From: Norana najaformis
Lineage: Eukaryota; Annelida; Clitellata; Crassiclitellata; Hormogastridae
Length of the DNA: 64,000 bases
NCBI GenBank assembly: GCA_964023275.1
Contig: OZ029915.1
Coordinates: forward strand, 21,728,775-21,792,774
Direction: 5' to 3'
Positions 12,501-20,187 of this stretch are shown in pieces. The stretch's first letter is position 1. Every line of letters begins with the position of its first letter. A program made the position numbers and the translations under genes. Under the pieces are notes generated by a model. That model saw only the letters and a program-made list of their open reading frames with translations. It was not told the origin of the DNA and ran no database searches.

Positions 12501-15500
12501 TGTTTGTTCTTGTTGTTGGGTTTTAGACTGGATTGGAACTCTGTCCTTCTGCATCTCTTTGTCATCGTCTCCCATTTCGGTGGCGTTCATCCGCGCCCTG
12601 AGTTACCGAGGTTACCGCGTCGGAGGAATCGTCGGTACAGTCGTCCTAAGCATCAGTTGTCTTTCGTCATCATTCGTTCCCACCCTCGAATGGATGTTCG
12701 TCACTCACAGTCTGATGTATGGTCTTGGCTCGAGCATGATCTACATGGCGTCGTCTCTCGTCATCGGAGAGTACTTCGACAAGGAACACACGTACCACGT
12801 TCTCGCGACGAGTCTCCTGCTCTGCGGATATCCCATTGGCGAGTATTCATTGAGATTTTAAGTTATCTCTAAAACCCTAAATTGTATACTATATTAGCAT
12901 AACTAAAATGGTCTAGAAGTTAATATAGCTACGTTCCTTTGAAAGTAGACGAAACTGACTGTCTCCTTCATGGCCACAATGATTGTTCTAATGTCGGTCT
13001 CTACAGAGGATTCAGAGCTAACAGTTATGCAAGTAAAAAGTTATCATGACATGCTGATGTAAAAGAAGTCGACGTCTAGAGTAATGTGGTTCAATTATAA
13101 AATTTAAGCTGAACATCATGGCACCTCTCTGGTTTTTACTTTAATCTATTGTATTGTTCGTGTAAAATTCAGCTTCCTACTCCAACTCCAAGACGGTGCT
13201 CGACCACCCACATCCTTTACCCTATAGCGGTGATTACCAACGATATGAGTCCGTTGCTGTCGCAATGCAAGAGCGATTAGTCAGCGAGTATTTTTATGTG
13301 CATATGCAGATCTAGACCTGCTTGTATGTAAGCAACAGCTGTACACAAGGAAATTAGGTACACTACTGATTACCTCCCATGACAATGCCTAGACTATAAA
13401 TAGAAAATCACTGTCAGTGACCTTCCGAAAGTTCGAATCGATCGGGCTTGATCGACGAGGGACCGAGAGATGTAGAATGGCAACCGATGAAAAGAAACTG
13501 GTGAAAAAGGAGAGGGTTCATCAGCGGCAAAATAATGAGCAAGAATTTAATCTAATCTAGTGATATATATCGTCGTTATCGTAATTTTCAAACATCTATC
13601 GATGATCGCTCTAAGTGAAATCGTAGTCAAAATCAAAATCTGTTAGACAAGCTCGGTCGAAATCAGATACGGCGGAGAAACAAGAAGCAAAACTACGGTG
13701 GTGGGTAAAAAAGCTGAAACAGATGAGTTTTATGTTTAGTTAAGAATGACATTAAGGAACAATTGACAGAAGGCACAGAACTGGACAGTGTATTCCAAAG
13801 CTTTGGACCACCTACCGAGAACCCCCCGAGAGCCCAACACTGTTCTGGTGCGAGGCCCAGAAAGAGTCAATGTTTTAGGCGATCGAGTGCAATATTTGCT
13901 GGTATGAGGGGTGATCGAGGAGCGCAGATAGGTCGGCTGATTTAAATTTAATGCCTAGTGAGCTAAAAGCCAGACTTAAAACTAAATTCTTTGCTCAGTG
14001 GGCAACCTGTGTAATTAATGCAACATTGGTGTAATATACTGATACTTGTGGGTTTTTATGGCTCTGTGAGACTGAAGACTTCCAGCAAGGGAGGAAGCGA
14101 GTCAAAAAGTTGCGAGTCGTCAACGACAATTTATCGAGATGTAGAGCTTTTCGATAAGTTAAACACTCTTACATTCAACAATTTCTTCAAGATGCTGAAG
14201 CAAACCGGAAGGCTTTTCTTACTGAGCTAGACTACAAAAAGTCCGTTATTGAGTTGTGTTGCGGAATTGATTGTAATATAAACTGTCTAGACCTTATTAT
14301 TAGAATAATGACATTATTACAACTGCTCATTTTCATCACACGGGTCTACAATTAGGTCTGAAACAATACCATGCGTGTTTGCTAATGTGCAATCGAAGTT
14401 ATATCTTTTGTCGAAATTATACGGGTTATAATCTCCGCATTTCTATACTGCGCAGAATCATGCGGTGAGTAAACTCATATGCACTGCGCAGAATCATAGC
14501 ACATCGCATTACATCGTTATACTGATGTAGGTAGTCTTCTGTTCAACCCAATCAATGCCTGGCTGATATCCCGATTCGAATGGCGCGTGGCGTTTCGTGT
14601 CATGAGCGGACTGATCTTTGTCACTGGTATTATCTGCTGCTCCACATTTGCCGCCAAAGACACGCTAAGCATGAAACGCCTTCAAGAAGATAAAGACGAA
14701 GACGACGACTACGATGAGTCCATAGCAAATCCAGCGCAAGAAACGCAAACATCGTCGCATCGCTGCTGCACTCTGGCTGAGATCCGTGCGCGACCAGAAA
14801 TAGTCCTGTGGTACTTGGGAAACTGCCTCAGCTCTTTAGGTTTCTACATGCCGTTTGTCAATTTAGTGAGTATCACGAAATAAAACTTATAAAGTTTGAT
14901 TTTGTTGATGCCGTTGATGATGGTGATAATAATAGTAATTATTAAATTCTAGTCAATATTTAACTATGTGGTTAGTTTTAGGTTGGTTTCATTACTTATC
15001 ATGCGGGTCATGTCGATGTTTTCATCGGTTCGAGTGGATTGGCGACTACTACACCTACACACGGTTTAATTCAATGAAGCTCGTCGATGTTCTCTAAGAG
15101 TAGTCTAAGCCACAGCAAGTCCAGTTTCTCTCTGAAAATTACTTAATTAAATGCTTAACTTTTTTAGTAATCGCATTTTCGGTGACGTCCAATTTGCGTA
15201 ATTATCAGAGAGCGTATAGTAATTATGGGCTCTCTTATCAGTAGGTATAGGTAATATAGTTTTAGGATGTTATCAGTGAAAATTTAGGAATATATCTCTG
15301 TTTTAGAATTCAAGGTGGCCTAGTTTTTCCGGGACAAGGGGTATATCAGAAATGTGGCAAGTGTTTTTATGCTAAGATCATGTGGTTTGCAGCCGTACTA
15401 CATGAAGCTGAAGAAGATCCCTCCGACGAGCAGTTCCTTAGCTGTGACTCTACTCAGCCTGGCCGAATGCATAACGTACGTGGTTGCTTCTCTACTCGGC

Positions 15501-15729
15501 GATTACCTCAAAGGGTCCCTGGTCTACGTCAACGCAGTGGCAGCTTCTGCCTTGGCCGTCGTCTGCATCACGTGGCCTTTCATTGACGTCGATTACTCCG
15601 TCATACTGCTCACCTCTGTCGGTAAGAACTATTATCGTCTTATTCTATACTGTATTATACTTCCTTCTTTCCTTCCCTCCTTCCTTCCTTCCTTCTTTCT
15701 TTCTTTCCTTCCTTCCTTCCTTCAATCCT

Positions 15730-15817
<88 letters not shown>

Positions 15818-16998
15818 ATGAGCAACCCCATCCAGTCTATCCAGTCGTTTATTGCACGGTTTACAGCAACTTTCGCGGATGTTTATAGTTTTCCCACAGT
15901 ATGACTACTACACTAGGCTACATCACTTTAAATTTTAATTTATTTTACATTTTGTTCTTTAATTCGCCCATGGGTTAACGGCTCAGTAGCGCAAATCCAG
16001 ACCGACGTCTTTGAATTGTGTTGTCAGTCATGGGAGGATTTCTGGGTCTGACCATTGTCTACACGTACGCAGCGTCTGGAGAGGTCACCGAGCTCCCGAT
16101 TGACGTGGCATGGTCGTTTACGAATCTCTATTCTGGAATTGGAATACTAGTTGGACCGTTCTTTTCAGGTGGGAATGGGTCCATTTCATTTACATTAGAG
16201 TATATTTCAGGAATGTACAAGTTCGTTTTCATTTCAAAACGAGTGCAATCTATTTGGATTTAAAACTACTTAGTAGCTTTCGTAGGTACTTTATTAGGGT
16301 TAAATACAGCGAGATTTGTCGAGTTTTGTTTTCATATTTATAACCCTAACAATGGAAGCGCAAAACTAACAAGGATAGCGTTATGTATTTAACTAAATAT
16401 GTCGTTTATACTACATTCGTTAGTCTGATAGTTGAAGTCAAACGGTCCACAGGGTCTGCAGCCTTCTTAAAATTTACATGTAAGCCTATTCATTATGCAT
16501 ACTTCTTACGTAACACTTAATTTATTTAGTTTCTGCTTAGCTTAGCAATAAAACATGTAATCCACAAATTTATCAATGAATTAATGCGACAACATTAAAT
16601 GAACTCTTAATATAATATCAACAGGTGCTGTTTACGACATCCGTAATACTTACAACGACGTTTTCTTAGTCGTTGGTGGCATCTACATCGTGGACGCCGC
16701 CATATTTGCCGCCATTCCACTCATCAAGTACCGACGTAGTCTTCGCCAGACGGCGCTCTACGATGACTGCGCAGACGCCATCAAGTTCTCGACGTTCAAG
16801 GTCAACTTTCAAAAAGTCGCGTCAAGGTCAAGCCTTGCCAACGGCGAAGGCAGGTTCAGTGAATATGGAACTGTGACTTCGAACGCCGAATCCAACAGCG
16901 GAGCAACAGCCGGGGATCACGTGACAGAGTTGCCACTATACACCAATTCAGCATCGTCTACTGGTTACGAGGGACACACGAAACAGAACTACTACTGA
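337..16998 (+). CDS. Monocarboxylate-transporter-like (SLC16/MCT) major facilitator protein, six coding exons
   Basis: Joining 337-538, 12527-12842, 14535-14865, 15393-15621, 16028-16168 and 16625-16998 gives one frame of 530 residues. All phases agree and every intron is GT..AG. Known of the family: SLC16 proteins have 12 membrane helices and move monocarboxylates, thyroid hormone, aromatic amino acids or creatine across the plasma membrane. Seen here: TM1 after a DKKGW motif (a weak form of the MCT TM1 signature), WIGTL at the TM2 entry, and GEYFDKEHTYHVLA then GYPIG in place of the TM4-5 signature YFxKRRxLAxG. A long acidic TM6-7 loop (QEDKDEDDDYDES) follows, then TM7-12 with GPFFSGAVYD near the end and a Ser/Thr-rich cytosolic tail ending QNYY. 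The start at 337 is the first usable ATG in frame. An ATG at 272 is out of frame, and an acceptor-like gctgtag at 317-323 leaves an upstream exon possible. The substrate cannot be read, and the divergent signatures suggest an orphan branch. Confidence 0.85.
1203..1511 (+). pseudogene. Transposon-like gene of unknown superfamily, N-terminal part
   Basis: An ATG-started frame of 103 codons begins MATSRRSC. It carries paired metal-binding-type residues: CYIC, then H..VCKTC, then CYFC, arranged like a zinc-binding domain, with GVPMVWRE between the last two. From memory, proteins of this kind (FCYICGEYTL, WAPHxVCKTC) recur in many copies across invertebrate genomes, without an agreed name. The frame stops making sense exactly after 1511, where an antisense LINE begins; it resumes at 3397. 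It lies inside intron 1 of the transporter gene, on the same strand. Confidence 0.7.
1512..3392 (-). mobile_element. 5'-truncated non-LTR retrotransposon (CR1/jockey-like), antisense insertion
   Basis: The host frame is cut after 1511 and restored after 3396. The tetramer TATC at 1508-1511 recurs at 3393-3396 and fits a short target-site duplication. Read on the minus strand, the element ends in a (TC)n tail after about 275 bp of 3' UTR. The 5' end is cut inside the region between endonuclease and reverse transcriptase. Confidence 0.8.
1788..3392 (-). CDS. Reverse transcriptase, C-terminal part of a LINE ORF2
   Basis: About 535 codons are open, without frameshift or stop. RT motifs in order: [61 protein letters not shown] (catalytic FADD), and the thumb region with KTNFILF and KFLGVHID. 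The C-terminal tail [10 protein letters not shown]-type (here [10 protein letters not shown]) is typical of CR1/L2/jockey-group LINEs. Endonuclease and ORF1 are absent because of 5' truncation, so the copy cannot move on its own. The uninterrupted frame suggests a fairly young insertion. Confidence 0.85.
   Translation of the reverse strand, partial: [534 protein letters not shown]
3397..4791 (+). pseudogene. Transposon-like gene of unknown superfamily, C-terminal part with one internal stop
   Basis: The frame resumes with GINRNNRHKLSYP and runs to the TGA at 4789-4791. A single TAA at 4081-4083 breaks it inside LLGQQSG*TKYPCFLC, where family members (from memory) have Tyr. An acidic Ser-rich linker follows the zinc-type region. 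Strongly patterned motifs come next: LIRDLNL, ASRLKEKN, FIDSSKRSLKCVLL, CVDLKMVNFLLG, PPLHIKLGLMKQFV, GIFDGPQIR, SEEQGERFHQDI and GRWDAHMMADYCW. The Asp, Glu and His residues in these blocks could form a nuclease site, but that is inference. A possible poly(A) signal AATAAA lies at 4904. With both breaks removed, the gene would be near full length. Confidence 0.7.
4792..5440. other. Non-coding stretch within transporter intron 1
   Basis: AT-rich, with a (GCAT)n-like alternating tract near 5155-5200. I see no coding signal. Confidence 0.6.
5450..5770. repeat. Degenerate minisatellite, unit near 16-19 bp
   Basis: Imperfect repeats of a gccagacaataacat-like word, with variants such as gccagacagtagcat and agtcagaaaatat. 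Heavily diverged. Confidence 0.6.
5779..5959. repeat. Perfect 22 bp direct repeat, 137 bp apart
   Basis: The word starting gaaactccctctgag and ending tcacggt is identical at 5779-5800 and 5938-5959. It could be a target-site duplication around a 137 bp insert or a tandem duplication remnant. Confidence 0.75.
6355..6420. repeat. (CATA)n/(CATG) microsatellite
   Basis: Tetranucleotide tract of catacatacatg type. Confidence 0.8.
6780..7525 (+). pseudogene. Decayed LINE reverse transcriptase fragment
   Basis: Translation in shifting frames gives the catalytic block HLYADDTQLF (about 6885-6915), then MSSNLLCLNP, KTEFIVLGL, a YCNSLF block, and TPKHRHITSVLKSLQWL, IHFKVLSLTYNSLQ, QPAYLR. These are the end of the palm and the C-terminal region of an L2/CR1-type LINE. 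Several stops and frameshifts separate the blocks. Both ends are lost: this is an old 5'-truncated copy in transporter intron 1. Confidence 0.8.
7530..8330. other. No gene seen
   Basis: AT-rich intronic sequence. A short near-duplicate with a ccgcggcttt core lies at about 8080-8120. I see no coding signal. Confidence 0.5.
8336..8393. repeat. 29 bp imperfect tandem duplication
   Basis: Two copies of a gttrccagaaaaactcgtt-like unit ending in tcgataa stand side by side. Confidence 0.8.
8838..8885 (+). repeat. LINE/SINE 3' end with (GATTAC) tail
   Basis: GAGCGCTGTAGAAATCTCG is followed by (GATTAC)n. The same end occurs in reverse at 61437-61490. GCGCT then AAAT then a short tandem tail is the 3' end style of L2-type LINEs and their SINEs. 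Confidence 0.65.
8950..10500. other. No gene seen
   Basis: Intronic sequence. A diverged tract of agatcaratgaga type lies at 10140-10240. No coding exon is recognisable on either strand. Confidence 0.5.
10521..12147. mobile_element. 1.6 kb unit with ~145 bp inverted ends, non-coding
   Basis: The arm at 10521-10665 matches the reverse complement of 12005-12147 along its length, with a few mismatches and small gaps. Shared blocks include GAGATTTTAATCTC, GTCCGTACACGGGGA, TTAAATGGTGTGGCG, GGGCAGCGGTGGTGAAGGAT and GGCCATACG. The 1.34 kb interior has no ORF and includes a (TA)n tract at 10984-11008. The layout fits a non-autonomous DNA transposon with long terminal inverted repeats. Two opposed copies of one short interspersed repeat would look the same. 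No clear target duplication is visible next to the arms. Confidence 0.7.
12527..12842 (+). CDS. SLC16-like exon 2 (TM2-5)
   Basis: The acceptor gggttttag ends at 12526. It encodes residues 69-172 from WIGTLSFCIS through TM3-5 to GYPIG. The donor GT is at 12843, in phase 2. This exon holds the family's conserved YFDK segment. Confidence 0.88.
13548..13990 (-). pseudogene. LINE 3' fragment
   Basis: The minus-strand sequence matches the C-terminal LINE piece at 63340-63690 block for block (GPKxWNSLP region, then a region just before the stop). It ends in a (TTAGA)-type tail at about 13548-13562. It lies in transporter intron 2 and is frameshifted. Confidence 0.7.
14430..14500. repeat. Local duplication of ctgcgcagaatcat
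   Basis: The 15 bp word actgcgcagaatcat (with a one-base variant) occurs twice about 45 bp apart, just before transporter exon 3. Confidence 0.7.
14535..14865 (+). CDS. SLC16-like exon 3 (TM6, acidic loop, TM7)
   Basis: Two AGs stand close together. Using the first puts a TAG in frame, so the second (14533-14534) is chosen. That gives GDLLFNPINAWLI, which fits MCT TM5-6. The large cytosolic loop is rich in Asp and Glu. The donor gtgagt follows 14865, in phase 0. Confidence 0.85.
15393..15621 (+). CDS. SLC16-like exon 4 (TM8-9)
   Basis: The acceptor tttgcag ends at 15392. It encodes PYYMKLKKIPP to LLTSV, with donor gtaaga at 15622. A CT-rich microsatellite begins about 40 bp into the next intron. 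The 3' half of this exon has a degenerate copy at 17349-17460. Confidence 0.87.
15658..15818. repeat. (CTTC)n then (CT)n microsatellite
   Basis: A pyrimidine tract of about 160 bp begins 36 bp inside transporter intron 4. The Ser/Leu-rich frames across it are artefacts. Confidence 0.92.
16028..16168 (+). CDS. SLC16-like exon 5 (TM10-11)
   Basis: The acceptor tgttgtcag ends at 16027. It encodes VMGGFLGLTIVYTYA to GPFFSG, with donor gtggga at 16169 and phase 1 at both ends. Confidence 0.86.
16625..16998 (+). CDS. SLC16-like exon 6 (TM12 and C-tail)
   Basis: The acceptor atcaacag ends at 16624. It starts GAVYDIRNTYND, an MCT hallmark before TM12, and ends with TGA at 16996-16998. The tail of about 85 residues is hydrophilic. 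Confidence 0.87.
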
Positions 16999-17348
16999 CA
17001 AACTCGTTGCTTTTAATCATTGTCTTGTAGTCTCGTTCTGCCAAAAAACTGACTATGCTTCAACCTAATCTACGATTCAGTTAATTAAGTTCGCAAGTAA
17101 AATGAATTCAGGCCAAATATTGTCGCATGCTTAGGCCGTTAGTATAATCTAGTGGTTCTTAAGAATTACGCCTCAAATTTGAGCCGAGGTCTTCTTCTGG
17201 ATTATGGATGACATTCTACTCTGCAAAGAACCAAATGCTCCATACCAGCAAAAAGAAATGTAATGAGAAACCACGCAGTGAAACAAGTATCTATTATTTC
17301 AGTTACCTACAGTATCTTTCTACAAAAAAAACAATGTTATAAGTAAAT

Positions 17349-17460
17349 GGTCTACATCAATATAGTGACAGCCTCTGCCTTGGCCGTTGTCTGCATCACT
17401 TGACCCTTCACAGACGTCGAATACTCCGTCATACTGCTCACCTCCAGTGGTAAGAACTCT
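17349..17460 (+). pseudogene. Degenerate copy of transporter exon 4 (3' half)
   Basis: About 110 bp match 15520-15630 at roughly 80-85% by eye. They run from the GGTCTAC word through ACTCCGTCATACTGCTCACC and continue into the donor-like GGTAAGAACT. The Trp codon of CITWPF is TGA here, so the copy cannot be read through. The 5' half of exon 4 and its acceptor are missing. It lies 350 bp past the transporter stop, which points to a partial tandem duplication of the gene. Confidence 0.8.
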
Positions 17461-17724
17461 GCGTCTCAGTCTATGCTAAATTGCACTACACCACATCATA
17501 CCAATTTACATTATAGTACTTCAATTACACTACTTTGAATTGCATCAAGGTATATCGCATTTCAACCTGTATATCTCATTGCATCGCGGCATATTTTAAA
17601 ATATATGTGACAGTGAAATGCAACGAAAGCTAGTGTTATATTATGCAAATAATGTAGTACCCTGTAGAATATATCTGACGAAGCATACACCTGTAAGCAG
17701 CTCTGGGATGATCTAGCATCAAAA

Positions 17725-17840
17725 ATTTGGCATAGGAAAATTTGGTAAAGGAAAATTTGGCATAGGAAAATTTGGTATAGGAAAATTTGGCATAGGAAAA
17801 TTCATCACAGCAAATAAAAATTCGCCAGAGGAAAATTCGG
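17725..17840. repeat. 15 bp tandem repeat
   Basis: Five or more copies of an aaaatttggcatagg unit (variants with ggtaaagg, ggtatagg), then decay. Because the unit is 15 bp, the minus strand reads as a KFSYA/KFSYT pentapeptide repeat. That frame is not supported as a gene. Confidence 0.85.
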
Positions 17841-17849
17841 TGCACAGAT

Positions 17850-19815
17850 GCACAGAACTGTGTAAAATTAAAGATTGCATGGCAGAGTGAGAGCAAAAGT
17901 GTTAGAATATAGTGTACATATAATTTACAAGTCCGAACCACCTTTCATCTTTTAGTATTTTAAAGAGTACATTCCATCTCATCACTGACATCAGGTAACT
18001 TTCTGTCGTCTATCGCGAGCAGCTCAGGAGCTAATTACCTATTAATCCCATTTGCCAAAGGTTAGACAGTCAATTAAGAGAACACAAACGGTTTAACTAC
18101 CTAAAAACATCGGAGCGCTTCCGGCTGGCCACTTTCTGCCGTCTGCTAACAACACACGAACCAATGGCGTGAATGTCTTATATTGCCTGACAAAATCATT
18201 ACGTCCTCCGGATGTTATGATTTTAACTTCTTGCTTTATTTTGCATAAACTGTTCTATTTAACAGCTAAATTATCAGTTTTGGCCTGTATTTTTAATATT
18301 ATGGGTAATTTTCGTCTTTCTCTACTGCTGCAATAAGTTTTAACATTCATTTCTTGTTTGTATTGATTTACGCCCGGTTCGTGTTGTGGGGGTCGGAACC
18401 TATGCTTTCTGACTTCATGATCTTCATTTGCCCGGCAGGTTTTCAACCACAATATCTTATTTTATGGTTTTAGCTCCGAACTAACACTGGCTTGCACTCT
18501 CATTTGTCTGCGTTCATGAGTCCTCCATGAACTTAAAAACTGCTATTGCCTTATTTAGTTCACACGTTTTTACTTGCCGTGCTCGTTTGTTTTCGTGTTT
18601 TCAGTTTACTGTATGTGGCTCTGTTTATGTCTTCCCCGTTACATACAATTACGCATGTCATTGATTTCCACAGTATTGCGATCAGTGATACAGTCAATTA
18701 ATTAAATTAAATTAAATGAGTGCCAAAACTGTCAGGCAGTAATAAGGGGGAAAGTGATCATTGCGTCACTGGTTTTTGCTGAATGATGAAATAGAAAAAG
18801 TTTAGTTATGTGCGAGAAATTAGATATTGATGCAGATCGGGCCAGAAGATATTAGATCACTTTGCATTACACAGGCTAGAAATTTTGAGAGCTTCTGATG
18901 AGTCTTCCTGAAAAGGCGCTATATAAATTTTTGATTACAATTGCTAATACAATTTATTATTAAAGCTTATAATGCATTGAATTCACATCAGTTCGTTTTG
19001 ACATAGTTATTATGGAAAATCGATCTTCTTCATTCATTATTAGCAATTGTAAATTTCAGGAAGAGACTGCTTGTTAAGATTTTGGCAAACTCTTCTTATC
19101 AATATCATTATCATTTATAATTTAACCAATTTAGCTTTAGCACCAGTTCTCTCTTTTTCTTTCCTTGGCCTTGTTCAAGCATATGATTGGCTACTGATCG
19201 CAGCTTCATCCTCTCATTTATTCAATGTAGGTCTCTTCTTTTGTTTAATTTTGTTTTATTAGAACAACTCGAACATTTTAGTTATTCTTGTAACTGCATT
19301 ACGGATGGTTTAAATAACATACTCAAGCACCCTACCGTTTCCTGGATCTCATTGTCTTCAATTTGAGCTCTGGTTTTAAGTCGTCTTTAATACTGAGACC
19401 TCAGATCTAGTTTATAAGGGCATCCAAAATCTAATTTGTTGAAATTATGAATGCATTGGTCGCAACTCTAATAAAACTTCTCCACTGGCTAGGAAGCATA
19501 CAACAGCGATTATTCTGCTGGTCCTCCGTTGTTATTATTGTTGCATTTCTTGTTGTTGTCGGTATTGGAAGTAGTAGCAGTATTAAGAATGGTGAAAGTA
19601 GCAGCTGGAGTAGTTTGCGTAGTGGTAGTAGGGCCTAGTAGGCTTGAACTTAGCTACACTGGCAACGATAGGCATAAATGAAACGCTATTGCCTACCATT
19701 TGATTGTCTCAATGCAGCTTTCATTTAAATACCGAAAGAATAATGAACTAATATCGAACTACTTGATTAAATTATTAAATAATGGCGACAATGTTAGTTG
19801 CTAGTTCGTGAAGTT
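17850..19815. other. Intergenic space between the convergent genes
   Basis: It holds a LINE/SINE 3' end near 18905-18950 (GGCGCTATATAAATTTTTG then attacaattgc), like the tail of the L2 element at 28955. I see no exon. The PDE4 3' UTR should lie in its upper part; AATAAA on the minus strand at about 19255 is one weak poly(A) candidate. Confidence 0.5.
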
Positions 19816-20187
19816 CTAGCTACAGTTAGCGTGATATTTCGATAATCCATCTGGGTTTACTTGGATGATTCCGAAGTGGAATTGATGCTCCACATATATC
19901 GGTGACTTTGGTTCAGCTGAGGATGATTCGGCATTGAGGCCGTAGCTATTCTCTGCTCTCTTTTCTTCTGCGATCCTGTTTTCTTCCTCGTTAGTGTTCT
20001 CCTCTTCTCTGTCTTCCTGTTCCTGTTCGTTTTCATCGCCCTCAGCTTTCGGCGGACTTTCCGCCAACGTATTCTGATACCAGCTCCGGTTGTACTCAAG
20101 AGTGTCAAGAATTTCCTGGCAGTCTGGATAGACGAGATCCGCCCAGGTTTCCCAGAGTGGATGCACAATGTAATCAATAAATCCAAC
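19816..20187 (-). CDS. PDE4: PDE4 exon 14 (end of catalytic domain, C-tail)
   Basis: Acceptor gttgtcaaaag. It encodes [18 protein letters not shown], then [14 protein letters not shown], an ESPP site, an acidic Glu-rich stretch, a short HQFHFGI block that lines up with the FQFELTL end block of relatives, and TAG at 19818-19816. Confidence 0.92.
   Translation of the reverse strand, partial: VGFIDYIVHPLWETWADLVYPDCQEILDTLEYNRSWYQNTLAESPPKAEGDENEQEQEDREEENTNEEENRIAEEKRAENSYGLNAESSSAEPKSPIYVEHQFHFGIIQVNPDGLSKYHANCS

Noticed and set aside
17636..17941. KFSYA-repeat protein
   Set aside because: It arises from a 15 bp tandem repeat; no start, splice or homology support.
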